Assembly: GCA_946186335.1 (NCBI GenBank)
Contig: CAMHMW010000036.1
Coordinates: 1 to 13,411, forward strand
Direction of reading: 5' to 3'
Source of the DNA: an uncultured Candidatus Melainabacteria bacterium
GTDB lineage: Bacteria > Cyanobacteriota > Vampirovibrionia > Gastranaerophilales > Gastranaerophilaceae
DNA length: 13,411 nt
This document shows, piece by piece, positions 1-8,067 of this stretch. Position 1 is the first letter of the stretch. Every line of letters begins with the position of its first letter. The translations under genes and the position numbers were made by a program. Below the pieces are notes generated by a model. That model was not told where the DNA came from, made no database searches, and worked only from the letters and a program-made list of their open reading frames with translations.

Positions 1-1883
1 TGATAACACACGGGTCATGTTTTCCTGCGCTCGGGAGAGATACCTATATCGGCTCACCATACGGCAAGGCGGCTGAGGAATATACAAAGTTTTTAATGTT
101 ATACGGGTTCAACGGAAACCAACTGGGACCTGTCGGGGAACTGGAATCAGATGAAAAAGGACTTGTAATCTCACCTTATAATAGTTCTGCATTTATAAAA
201 AACAGATTGTTTATTGATTTGAGTGATTTAACGACCGAAAAATACGGTAAAATTTTATCAAAAGAAACATATAATGCTCTAACTCGGGAGCCGGAAAAAT
301 CTTATGAAAATTATACTTTATCAGATTTTGACGAAGCAGAAAAGATATATGATGTCGCACTCAGCGAAAGTTATGATAATTTTAAAACAAAATTTCAAAA
401 AGGACAGCCGCAGGCAATAGCATTGGCAAAAGAGTATAAAGCATTTTTACAAAAACACAATTCTCGCCTGACTGATGAAGGGATTTTTAATGTACTTTCA
501 AAACATTACGGAACGGATGTTTTTGAAGATTGGAAAAACCCGCTGGATGAAGATTTAATAAGACTTGTCAAAAAAGGGAATGAAGATGCAAAAGCAAGAT
601 ACAACGAACTTTTAACAGAGCATAAGCGAGAGATTAATCTGCATAAATTTGAACAGTTTATTGCAACAAAACAGATTAAGGAAAATCAAAAATGGCGTGA
701 AGAAAGAGGGTTTAAATATATAAACGATTTGCTTGTGGGGTGTTCAAAGGCTGATTACTGGCGTTGCCGTGATGCTTTTATTGACGGATTTCAACTCGGA
801 GCATCCGAAGGCACAGGTAAAAACCCGCAGGCATGGGACATTCCTGTTTTAAATCCGAGAAAATTGTTTACATCTGACGGACTGGGTTCTGCAGGAATGT
901 TTTTGAAAAACAAGTTGGATTATGCACTTGAATTTTGTGAAAATTTGAGAATAGATCATGTCATGGGTTTGGTTGAGCCGTTTGTAATTGAAAATAACAG
1001 TTTGGTTTTTGACGAAAATAAAAAACTCATAAACAATCCATACGAAAATCCTGTAAATGGCAAATATATTTCTCAAATGTGGGCTGATGGGAGAGCGTTG
1101 GATGATTATAAAAATTATTCATGCGAATATGTACATGCAGATGGCAGCAAAACGTATCATTCAAATATAATGAATAAGATTGTGCTTCCGACCCTCAAAG
1201 AACACGGGCTTGACCCTTATGATGCGATATGGGAAGATTTATGCAGTCAACCGGAAGCATTTACCAAGGTATTTTACAATGATTTAAAACTTCCCGGAAT
1301 TTCTCAGTTAGAATTTTCAAAAGCTCAAACTTCTGCCGAAAATAACTGGTATCTTGTAGGATCACATGATTCAATTCCGGCAATGAAAATGATTAAGCGT
1401 GATTGGACAAAAAATGACCCGTCATGGAATCCGTTATATCTTGCCGGTTATTTGAATATGGATAATACAAGAGCATCGCAGCGAGATGATTTTTGCAAAA
1501 AAATTGCAAGTGATGATAAAGAATTGGTTAATGCAAAATTTTCAGAATTACTGACAACCAAAAAATTTCAAATATCATTTGCCGATTTGCTGGGAATAAC
1601 GGATATTACATATAATGAGGGCGGAACACGTAATGATATAAACTGGAAAGAGCGAATTCCGTCAAATTATATAGAACAGTATTATGAAAATTTGGCAAGT
1701 GAACATCCGACTGCAATAAATATTCCGGAAGTTTTAAAAAATGCTTTGCAGGCAAAAATTGATATGAAAATCGTTAGCAGCGAAAATCCTGATGTGGTCA
1801 GATTTGAACTTAATGAAAGATACCAGCCTATTTTGGATGAATTGCAAAAATATGCCGACATCCTGAAAGAACCGGAACAATAG
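1..1883 (+). CDS. malQ: 4-alpha-glucanotransferase (GH77), 5'-truncated by the window
   Basis: The reading frame is open from base 3 with no stop, and the upstream residues (IGSPYGKAAEEYTKFL) still match the N-terminal part of MalQ-type enzymes. The true start is therefore outside the window, and the ATG at 96 is internal. GH77 enzymes move alpha-1,4-glucan segments between maltodextrin chains in the cytoplasm. Counting from the Met at 96, the three expected catalytic carboxylates are visible: the nucleophile Asp287 in LRIDH, the acid/base Glu380 in IWEDL, and Asp425 in the GSHDS motif that replaces the usual THDN. An LPGISQLEF stretch after the Glu matches the family's PGM-x-x-LxF segment. 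The sequence is divergent: RIDHVMGL replaces RIDHFRGF, and the glycine/proline substrate loop is remodelled. At least 626 residues are present. The stop is one base before the next gene, so the two are probably co-transcribed. Family assignment is firm; the precise substrate is not shown. Confidence 0.85.
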   Translation, partial: ITHGSCFPALGRDTYIGSPYGKAAEEYTKFLMLYGFNGNQLGPVGELESDEKGLVISPYNSSAFIKNRLFIDLSDLTTEKYGKILSKETYNALTREPEKSYENYTLSDFDEAEKIYDVALSESYDNFKTKFQKGQPQAIALAKEYKAFLQKHNSRLTDEGIFNVLSKHYGTDVFEDWKNPLDEDLIRLVKKGNEDAKARYNELLTEHKREINLHKFEQFIATKQIKENQKWREERGFKYINDLLVGCSKADYWRCRDAFIDGFQLGASEGTGKNPQAWDIPVLNPRKLFTSDGLGSAGMFLKNKLDYALEFCENLRIDHVMGLVEPFVIENNSLVFDENKKLINNPYENPVNGKYISQMWADGRALDDYKNYSCEYVHADGSKTYHSNIMNKIVLPTLKEHGLDPYDAIWEDLCSQPEAFTKVFYNDLKLPGISQLEFSKAQTSAENNWYLVGSHDSIPAMKMIKRDWTKNDPSWNPLYLAGYLNMDNTRASQRDDFCKKIASDDKELVNAKFSELLTTKKFQISFADLLGITDITYNEGGTRNDINWKERIPSNYIEQYYENLASEHPTAINIPEVLKNALQAKIDMKIVSSENPDVVRFELNERYQPILDELQKYADILKEPEQ

Positions 1884-1884
1884 T

Positions 1885-2577
1885 ATGAATTTAATTTCTG
1901 CACAACTTAATAAACCAGTTACGATGACCCAAACGATGCCGCAGCCAACTAAAACAACGGCTGAGCCGGTGAAATCTGATGAAAATTCAAAAGACAAAAA
2001 AGATTTATTTACGAAAAACAAGGCGGTTTTGGGTGCTTTTGGGGCAATTGTTCTGGGCGGAATAGCATATTTTGCCGTAACAAGAGGAAAGAAGCCCGTA
2101 TCTGTTGCCCCCAAGACTCATATTGAACGACTTAACGCTTTCGGGGATGAAATTATTGAAGATTTGAAACTCTCACCTAAGGGTAAACTTGTTGAAAAAA
2201 TTATAACGGCAGGTGATATTAAGCATACTGCAAAATACAATGACGGCATACTCATGTCTGTTGATGAATATATCCCGTTAAGGTCGGATGTTCTGGCAGA
2301 TGAGAAGTATGCGACTTTAAGAGCAATAATGGATGAAACAAAAACCGAACTGGCAATATTGCAGGATTTAGGGGAGTCAAAGAATTACTATCTTTTGGAT
2401 AAAACCGGTGAAAAAATGACAGGTGTTAATGAGTTTGATGCAGACCCAGATGTTATGTATCAGTATCTGAGTATGAGATTATCTCCCGATAAGACAAAAG
2501 TTTATGAGGTTTCCGACAGTTATTCTCCGAAAGGAAATGCTGCTATTGCGGAAATTTTTGAGAATTTTAAAATTTAG
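1885..2577 (+). CDS. Membrane-anchored protein of unknown function, downstream of GH77
   Basis: I do not recognise this 230-residue protein. It begins with a Ser/Thr/Pro/Lys-rich, apparently disordered segment (residues 1-45), followed by one hydrophobic segment at about 47-66 (AVLGAFGAIVLGGIAYFAV) with RGKK after it, then a soluble domain of about 160 residues. The segment lies too far from the N-terminus for a classical signal peptide, so a single-pass membrane anchor is more likely. The RGKK after the segment would by the positive-inside rule tend to place the C-terminal domain in the cytoplasm, but KNK also precedes it, so orientation is uncertain. The start is one base after the malQ stop and has only a weak GAAAGA-like ribosome site, which suggests coupling to malQ translation. 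Met14 is a possible alternative start. A small GTTGG/CCAAC inverted repeat (2582-2600) and a strong terminator follow the gene. Confidence 0.75.
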   Translation: MNLISAQLNKPVTMTQTMPQPTKTTAEPVKSDENSKDKKDLFTKNKAVLGAFGAIVLGGIAYFAVTRGKKPVSVAPKTHIERLNAFGDEIIEDLKLSPKGKLVEKIITAGDIKHTAKYNDGILMSVDEYIPLRSDVLADEKYATLRAIMDETKTELAILQDLGESKNYYLLDKTGEKMTGVNEFDADPDVMYQYLSMRLSPDKTKVYEVSDSYSPKGNAAIAEIFENFKI

Positions 2578-2615
2578 AATTGTTGGACAGAATGCCCAAC
2601 TTACTTATTGCGATA

Positions 2616-2649
2616 AAAAAGAGGAAAGACTGATGCCTTTCCTCTTTTT
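2616..2649. terminator. Bidirectional intrinsic terminator between convergent genes
   Basis: A perfect 13-bp stem (AAAAAGAGGAAAG at 2616-2628 with its exact complement at 2637-2649) encloses an 8-base loop. The plus-strand transcript ends in a U-run and the minus-strand transcript does the same, so one hairpin can end both the malQ pair and the tolC-like gene. Confidence 0.9.
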
Positions 2650-2663
2650 GTTTTTAATGTTTT

Positions 2664-5198
2664 TTACAGAGAAAAATCTTCTTCTGCCGGTAATATTTCC
2701 GGAACTCCTTTTATCCATTTTTTAGCATCAGGGGAAGCCTTTGTCCAGTTGACGGATAACAAGCCTCTCTGTACCCAGATAAGTTCTTTGAAAAATTCAT
2801 ATTGTGAATTTAGGGCATCCAATTTTGCATCAAAGTATAAACGTTGGGCATCTGCTATTTGATTTATAGGAACTTCTCCTCTTAAATATTTAGCCTTAAC
2901 CATTTCGTAGTTTTCTGCCTGAGTAAACATTGCCTTATATGATTTTTCAATCATAAAGTATTTTGAAATTGCTCTGTTTACAACTGTACGAACCTGCATT
3001 TCAATTTCGGTATTTACTTCATTTAAGTATGCATTAAGTTCATTAAGTTCAGATTTGCATCTTGCAATTTCCGCAAATTTATGACCGCCTTCTATCGGTT
3101 TCCATTGAGCTCCGATAAAGAATCTTAATGAAGTTTTGTCTAAATTCAGGTATGGTGAATTACTCCATGCGTTACTAAATGCTTGTGCGCCGGCACCAAC
3201 ACCTGCTGCGGAGGCAGTTACGGCATCTCCTGTTGCTGCATAGGTTTCACCAAATGTCTGAGCTTGAGTTGCATCTGACATTGCAGTTGCCGTTCCGGAT
3301 CTCAGTTGGTTATGTGCGGAATCTTCATAAGGCAGCATTCTGTCGTACATTGTTCCGTATTCTAATGACATTTTTGCATTAGGTAACAGGAATTTTTGCA
3401 CATAATTGCCCATTTCAGCCTTTTTCATTGCGATAGCCGCTTTTAATTTAGTTGTTTCGGGTGAAAGGTAAATTACTTCGTCAATTAACATATCCGTAAA
3501 TTTTTCTAATTTTTTGGGGTTTCTTACGTGATCAATGACATGCAAATCTGTTGTGAAAAATGCGGGATCACTTGCTGTTAACGGTACGAACGTAAAATCA
3601 GCCTTTTGATCGTGATTTAATAATTTGTTTATTGTTACCTTCAGGTTTTTGTAATCAGCCTGCATGCTGAGAAGTTTTTTCTCCTGTTCGCTGACTTCTC
3701 CTGCCCAGCGGAAAACTTCTTCATATCCGCATTTGCCAGTTTTTTCACGGACTCTGGCAATTGCGAGGTTTTCTCTTGTTTCCTGCACAAATTCTTCCTG
3801 TACTTTTACCATATTTTCAAGCATAAGGGTTTCAATATACAGGTTGCCGACATTATATTCGGTATTAGCTCTTGTTAAAGCCTCCTCAGCCTTATCAAAT
3901 TTTAATTTTTTGTGTTTAACGATAATATTGGTAACCAAATCGGGAGAATACAAAACCTGATCCATTGCAACCGTAAATGAACCGGCATGTGTCGGAACCC
4001 CGGCATAAGAGTGTGCATAAGAATCATTATAAGACTGATAACCCAAATCAAGCCTTAGTGTCGGTAAATATCTTAAATATGCGCTGGCTACGGATCTGCG
4101 TGCCGCACTGATTAAGTATTGTTTTCTTTTAATATCAAGGTTGTTTTCATCTAACGCATCCAGCAATGTTCCCAAACTGTATTTTGGCAACTCCTTGTGA
4201 GAAATCGTTACCGCATTATTAAGCAATCTCAAAGGTGCAACATATCCGACTTTTTCTGCCGTATCGGAATTAAAGAAAATAACCTTATCATCATAGAACG
4301 GGATTTTCTCGTTTTTAACAACGTTGCCGTGCAGTGTTCCGTGAATATTAAACGAGGTTGCTTCTGCGAGTTTTTTATCAACATCAAAGGTTGAAGTTCC
4401 CAACATTGCGCCTATATCTACATCTTCACGGCCAACCGATGAAAATGTCGGTAATTTCTTATCCATAAGAATTTTATATAATTCTTTTCTCTGTTCGGTT
4501 GAAAGGTTGTATAAAGGTGTTACAAATACAGAATCAACTCCTGACGGAATTTTTGCAAGCGAGCCTTTAATATCCGATGTAACCGGTACAATCACAAAAT
4601 CAAGGGTACAGTTTTTTTCTTTAAGTTTTTTGGAAATACTTGCAGACCAGTCCTTTTCTGTATTGTAGAAGTTTGCATTCATAAGAATTGCAGATTTTTT
4701 GATGTCCGGAACCAGTTTTTGGAATGTCACAAAGTCATTAGCTGTCTGCTGCATCGGGTTAAAGAATTTATCCCCGAAATCTCTCAGACCGTACTGGTCA
4801 ATTGTAACAACGTATTTGTTTTTGTTTTGCTTGCCTGCATAATAGTTACTTGACATATAACCAAGAGAAATAACCATTCTTGCACGTGATGCCAAAGCTT
4901 TGTTAGAAGCATTGATAGCTCCTTTTTCCGTCCAGTCGCCCGTAAATACCAAATCGCTCGGAAATGATGCTTTGTAATCCGGTAAAAGAGAACGTGTAAT
5001 TGTTTGCTGGAAAGTTTTTAAAACAGATGCGTTCTTATCTGACGGTCCGTCAAAAACAAAAGCCAGTTCAATTGTTTTCGCATTCGGTGCTGCCTGCAGT
5101 CTTGTCTGTCCTTTCGGCATTTCATTAATTGCCATTGCCATGCCTGTATATGAAAACATCAACGTCAGGGTTAACAACGCACTCAATAATCTCTTCAT
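2664..5198 (-). CDS. Secreted fusion: ABC-type substrate-binding-like domain plus TolC-family outer-membrane channel
   Basis: The 844-residue protein has a clear signal peptide (MKRLL, hydrophobic core, cleavage after AMA at 21-23). Residues about 40-340 read as a two-lobed periplasmic binding domain resembling ABC_sub_bind proteins (VFDGPSDKN near 48, a TGDWT motif near 86, MVISLGY near 108). Residues about 340-825 form a TolC/OEP-like half with long amphipathic helices (about 430-530 and 705-815). The C-terminal hairpin has the family pattern YLRGEVPINQIADAQRLYFDAKL. TolC-like proteins trimerise into outer-membrane channels that serve inner-membrane exporters; no pump or adaptor gene is nearby. 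An Ala/Thr/Ser/Gly-rich insert occupies residues 634-678. The ribosome site AGGAG lies 11 bases before ATG. The TolC half is confident; the binding-domain assignment is by resemblance, and similar fusions occur in other Gram-negatives as far as I recall. Confidence 0.82.
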   Translation of the reverse strand: MKRLLSALLTLTLMFSYTGMAMAINEMPKGQTRLQAAPNAKTIELAFVFDGPSDKNASVLKTFQQTITRSLLPDYKASFPSDLVFTGDWTEKGAINASNKALASRARMVISLGYMSSNYYAGKQNKNKYVVTIDQYGLRDFGDKFFNPMQQTANDFVTFQKLVPDIKKSAILMNANFYNTEKDWSASISKKLKEKNCTLDFVIVPVTSDIKGSLAKIPSGVDSVFVTPLYNLSTEQRKELYKILMDKKLPTFSSVGREDVDIGAMLGTSTFDVDKKLAEATSFNIHGTLHGNVVKNEKIPFYDDKVIFFNSDTAEKVGYVAPLRLLNNAVTISHKELPKYSLGTLLDALDENNLDIKRKQYLISAARRSVASAYLRYLPTLRLDLGYQSYNDSYAHSYAGVPTHAGSFTVAMDQVLYSPDLVTNIIVKHKKLKFDKAEEALTRANTEYNVGNLYIETLMLENMVKVQEEFVQETRENLAIARVREKTGKCGYEEVFRWAGEVSEQEKKLLSMQADYKNLKVTINKLLNHDQKADFTFVPLTASDPAFFTTDLHVIDHVRNPKKLEKFTDMLIDEVIYLSPETTKLKAAIAMKKAEMGNYVQKFLLPNAKMSLEYGTMYDRMLPYEDSAHNQLRSGTATAMSDATQAQTFGETYAATGDAVTASAAGVGAGAQAFSNAWSNSPYLNLDKTSLRFFIGAQWKPIEGGHKFAEIARCKSELNELNAYLNEVNTEIEMQVRTVVNRAISKYFMIEKSYKAMFTQAENYEMVKAKYLRGEVPINQIADAQRLYFDAKLDALNSQYEFFKELIWVQRGLLSVNWTKASPDAKKWIKGVPEILPAEEDFSL

Positions 5199-5277
5199 CT
5201 TCTATTCTGCTCCTAGTCTAATTTATCCCAAAACATTAAATAAAACTGAGTTTCCTCATTCTATTTATAACATGACT

Positions 5278-5306
5278 ACAATACCAGCAAAATGATGTAA
5301 TGTCAA
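5278..5306 (-). promoter_or_regulatory. Predicted sigma70-type promoter of the tolC-like fusion gene
   Basis: On the minus strand a consensus -35 box TTGACA (5301-5306) is separated by exactly 17 bases from the -10 box TATTGT (5278-5283). The -10 is preceded by TGG, an extended -10 element. The predicted start near 5271 gives a leader of about 73 bases. A TATAAA closer to the gene is a weaker alternative. Confidence 0.6.
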
Positions 5307-5336
5307 AATTTTCACGAAAATATAACATTTGGCAAA

Positions 5337-6884
5337 TTATTTTCCAAAGTATTCGGGGTATCTGTCTTTCAGTTCTTTTAAAAAAGTGTTATCAGGAAAT
5401 TTTTTTGAAAGTCTTTTGTAGTATTTTACCAGTTCTTTCTTGTTTTTAACCAAAAATTCTTCACATATTTTTGAGTCAAAAAACTTTATGAAATATTCAA
5501 GACTTCTTTTGTAATTTTTCAGTTCATACCAACAGAAACTTATGACGGCGTAACATCCTCCCATATCAAGTACTTCTTCATTTTTTATAAGTGACATATA
5601 ATGCAGTACATTGTCATAATCTCTGTCTTTTACTTTTCTGTTGTAGTTTGCAAGAGCGAGATAATAGTAATTCCACTCATTTTCGGGTTCAATTTTAATT
5701 AAATCATCAGTCAGTTTTTGTCCGAGTTCATACTGTTTTTTCATCTGAACCGAGCCGATTTTTAGTGTAAGCAGGTTGTAACTGTCCGGAAATATCTCCA
5801 TTGCCTGTTCCGTAACTTTTAATGCCATACTGTGACGGTTAAGCATGTAGTAAAGCATAGCATAGTTTACATAAAAACCTTCGTTGAAATTATCTCCTTT
5901 TGCAAACGCCTTTTTGTAATATTTGAGTGCGGTTTTATAATCTTTTTTCAGGGCGGCATAAACATTTCCCATCTGGGTATATGCGTCAACATCGTTTTTA
6001 TCAATGTCTATTGCTTTCTGACAGTATGAGCATGCCGGATTAAAATCACCTTCAAGTTGGTATATATAGCCCAAACTTGAATACATATCAGACATCAGAT
6101 TTCCTTTTTTCTCGGCTATAAGAAACATCTTTTTTGCGTGTTTGTAATCTCCCACATTGTAGTATGCCCAGCCCTTTCGGTAATATCCCAGATTGTCGTT
6201 TTTATCTATAAATATACATTTATTTGCGTAAGCAAGGGCTTTATTAAGGTTATCCGTCATTGTATAGCAGTAGGAAATTTCGTAATACGAACTGAATGAA
6301 CTGTACCCAAGTTTTTCTGATTTTAAGAAATATTTTAAAGCCTGAGCATAATAGTCATGTTTAAAATATATCCACCCTTTCCAGTAATATGAATAGGCGT
6401 TATCCGGGTCAATATCAATTGCTTTTGTCGCATATTCAAGTTGTTTAATAATATTATCGGGGCTGATTTTTCCGTAAACATCCGAAATATCCCTGTACAT
6501 AACGACATTGTAATCATATCCCAATTTTTCCGCTTTCAGATAGTATTTCAACGAATTTACGTAATCTTCAAGTTCATAGCATGAACCGCCCATTAAATAG
6601 TGCGGATAAGCGTATTCGCTGTCTATATCAATTGATTTTTTTGCATAAATTTTTGCCTTTTCAAAATCTTCAAATACATTGTAAATCCTTGCGATATAAG
6701 CAAATAAATCGGCTGATTCATATCCGCATTTTTCTGATTCAAGATATTTTTTCAGGGCAAGTTTGTCTTTCCCCTGATTATCAAAACACATGCCCTCGTT
6801 ATAAAGGGCATACCCTCTTTTAGAGGATGTGTCAGAGGCTTTTTTTACCGGCTTTTTAAATTTTACTACTTTATTCTCGCTCAA
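5337..6884 (-). CDS. Tetratricopeptide-repeat protein (TTG start)
   Basis: The 515-residue product consists almost entirely of TPR helices and has no signal peptide or membrane segment, so a cytoplasmic protein-interaction scaffold is likely. The repeats follow a double period: EKxGY-like turns at residues 51, 119, 190 and 258 alternate with IDID-like turns at 84, 155, 223 and 291, giving a super-repeat of about 68-71 residues made of two TPRs. Repeats degrade after about residue 330. The basic N-terminus (residues 5-15, KVVKFKKPVKK) precedes the array. The start is TTG: an in-frame TAA lies six bases upstream and the next Met is residue 32, while AGGG sits 8 bases before the TTG. A possible extended -10 (TGGTATTAT, 6914-6922) overlaps the tail of the upstream terminator. 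The partner and process are unknown. Confidence 0.87.
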   Translation of the reverse strand: MSENKVVKFKKPVKKASDTSSKRGYALYNEGMCFDNQGKDKLALKKYLESEKCGYESADLFAYIARIYNVFEDFEKAKIYAKKSIDIDSEYAYPHYLMGGSCYELEDYVNSLKYYLKAEKLGYDYNVVMYRDISDVYGKISPDNIIKQLEYATKAIDIDPDNAYSYYWKGWIYFKHDYYAQALKYFLKSEKLGYSSFSSYYEISYCYTMTDNLNKALAYANKCIFIDKNDNLGYYRKGWAYYNVGDYKHAKKMFLIAEKKGNLMSDMYSSLGYIYQLEGDFNPACSYCQKAIDIDKNDVDAYTQMGNVYAALKKDYKTALKYYKKAFAKGDNFNEGFYVNYAMLYYMLNRHSMALKVTEQAMEIFPDSYNLLTLKIGSVQMKKQYELGQKLTDDLIKIEPENEWNYYYLALANYNRKVKDRDYDNVLHYMSLIKNEEVLDMGGCYAVISFCWYELKNYKRSLEYFIKFFDSKICEEFLVKNKKELVKYYKRLSKKFPDNTFLKELKDRYPEYFGK

Positions 6885-6896
6885 AATTTATACCCT
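6882..6896 (-). promoter_or_regulatory. Ribosome-binding site that fixes the TTG start of the TPR gene
   Basis: Read on the minus strand, AGGG is followed by 8 bases and then TTG-AGC-GAG-AAT. An in-frame TAA at 6888-6890 excludes any upstream ATG, and the next Met is 31 codons inside the gene. TTG at 6882-6884 is therefore the best initiation codon. Confidence 0.65.
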
Positions 6897-6921
6897 GATA
6901 ATAATTTAATAAAATAATACC

Positions 6922-6951
6922 AAAAAGCAACCCGAAATTCGAGTTGCTTTT
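6922..6951 (-). terminator. Intrinsic terminator after the flavodoxin gene
   Basis: AAAAGCAAC (6923-6931) pairs perfectly with GTTGCTTTT (6943-6951); after one mismatch the stem can extend inward through CGA/TCG. On the minus strand the stem is followed by five U residues. It should separate the flavodoxin transcript from the TPR gene. Confidence 0.82.
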
Positions 6952-6974
6952 GTGATTATTTTTGATAAAGAATT

Positions 6975-7457
6975 TTATGCATCTAAAATACTGACCCACT
7001 GTTTCAAATCTTCAATATTCGGGTTGTGGTTAAGCATTCCGCCTGCGACAAAAACTGTTGATTTATCAACACTCGGTTTAAGATTTTCAATTGTACCGCC
7101 GATACCGCTTCCGCCTGATGTTGCAAAAACAATAATCTTTTTGCCTGAAAAATCATACTTTTCAAGAAATGTGTTTACAATTGTAGGAGCAACGTACCAC
7201 CAGATGGGAAATCCCAAATAAATTGTATCGTAATTTTCAATATGAGCATCATCGTCAACAATTTCCGGACGAAAACTCTTATCATTCATCTCTTTCGTAC
7301 TTCTTGCCTGCTTATCCATCCAGTTTAAATCTGCGTCCGTATATGGAACAACGGGTTTAATTTCGTACAAATCACCTTTTACAACCTGTGCAAGGTTTTT
7401 TGCTACCCTTCTTGTAACACCGCTTGCTGAAAAATATGCTACTAAATTTTTTGACAT
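6975..7457 (-). CDS. Flavodoxin-family protein
   Basis: The 160-residue protein fits the flavodoxin fold with bound FMN. The phosphate-binding loop is at residues 9-17 (FSASGVTRR, matching the T/S-x-T/S-G-x-T pattern). The second FMN loop is at 83-91 (FPIWWYVAP), with tryptophans able to flank the isoalloxazine ring, and the third is at 111-120 (FATSGGSGIG). This loop set resembles the short Flavodoxin_4-type proteins found as stand-alone genes in anaerobes rather than long-chain electron-transfer flavodoxins. It is probably a cytoplasmic redox protein or small NAD(P)H-dependent oxidoreductase; the partner is unknown. The ribosome site is very strong (AAGGAGG about 5 bases before ATG). The gene appears monocistronic, with its own promoter and terminator. 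Confidence 0.9.
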   Translation of the reverse strand: MSKNLVAYFSASGVTRRVAKNLAQVVKGDLYEIKPVVPYTDADLNWMDKQARSTKEMNDKSFRPEIVDDDAHIENYDTIYLGFPIWWYVAPTIVNTFLEKYDFSGKKIIVFATSGGSGIGGTIENLKPSVDKSTVFVAGGMLNHNPNIEDLKQWVSILDA

Positions 7458-7477
7458 ATAACCTCCTTGTTATATTT

Positions 7478-7506
7478 ATTTTACAAGTTGTTTTTATTTT
7501 AGTCAA
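7478..7506 (-). promoter_or_regulatory. Predicted promoter of the flavodoxin gene
   Basis: On the minus strand TTGACT (7501-7506) and TAAAAT (7478-7483) are separated by exactly 17 bases, each matching five of six consensus bases. The predicted start is near 7471, giving a leader of about 14 bases that carries the strong ribosome site. Confidence 0.65.
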
Positions 7507-7562
7507 TCATTTGAAAATGGTATTTGATAATGCAAAAACTCAATAACCCGTAAAGCACTGAT

Positions 7563-8057
7563 TTAGAGATAAAACTCCATAATAAAGTCGTCCATGGTGA
7601 ACCCGCCGCCGACACCCGTAACAACCGCATCTATTATTTTAAAGCCCCACAAATTGTATGCTTTTAATGCTTCTTTGTTGTTTCGGCTGACAGTCAGATA
7701 TACCTTCTGGTATTTGTGCTCACGTGCAAAAATTTTTACAAATTCAAATGCTTTCGCCCCAATTCCTTTATGCCTGCATTCTTTAATTATGTAGAGATTT
7801 GCAAGGTGTAAAGACTCACCCTCTGTCGGGTCAATTCCGATATAGCCGACTCTCTGGCTGTCGCATGTTATGTAGTAATAAATATAATCTTTATTAGCAA
7901 TTTGGTTATCTATTGTTCTTTTGGGTTCAAAATTATTGTTTCTGTAGTCGATTTGTGCTTCCGCAAGGAATGTTGGCCAAAACTCGTTCCAGATTTGGCT
8001 GGCATAATCAGCAAATTGTTCAATATCTGACACTTCAACAAAATTTATATCATACAT
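7563..8057 (-). CDS. GNAT-family N-acetyltransferase
   Basis: The 164-residue protein has the GNAT fold and should transfer an acetyl group from acetyl-CoA to an amine in the cytoplasm. Motif A spans residues 85-104 (LANLYII, then RHKGIGAKAF), giving the R-x-x-G-x-G pyrophosphate loop. Motif B is at 119-140 (VYLTVSRNNKEALKAYNLWGFK). The C-terminus GVGGGFTMDDFIMEFYL resembles a common bacterial GNAT subfamily of unassigned substrate. The ATG at 8055-8057 starts the fold at the right place but has no recognisable ribosome site. The predicted -10 box ends only about ten bases away, so the message may be leaderless. The gene diverges from the flavin-reductase-like gene across 68 bases. The substrate cannot be told from sequence. 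Confidence 0.88.
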   Translation of the reverse strand: MYDINFVEVSDIEQFADYASQIWNEFWPTFLAEAQIDYRNNNFEPKRTIDNQIANKDYIYYYITCDSQRVGYIGIDPTEGESLHLANLYIIKECRHKGIGAKAFEFVKIFAREHKYQKVYLTVSRNNKEALKAYNLWGFKIIDAVVTGVGGGFTMDDFIMEFYL

Positions 8058-8067
8058 AACATGCGGT

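Noticed and set aside
96..98. ATG at 96 as the start of the glucanotransferase gene
   Set aside because: The frame is open from base 3 and the preceding residues match the N-terminal region of MalQ-type enzymes, so this Met is internal and the gene is truncated by the window.
1734..2114. 126-codon minus-strand open frame across the malQ/hypothetical gene junction
   Set aside because: It is antisense to two well-supported genes, lacks a recognisable domain or ribosome site, and reads as a shadow of the opposite strand.
3664..3960. 98-codon plus-strand open frame inside the tolC-like gene
   Set aside because: It lies wholly antisense to the conserved TolC helices, and its product is Ser/Leu-rich with no family resemblance.
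5308..5321. Terminator between the TPR and tolC-like genes (ATTTTC/GAAAAT inverted repeat)
   Set aside because: The arms are A/T-rich with a two-base centre, cannot form a stable hairpin, and lie against the predicted -35 box of the tolC-like gene.
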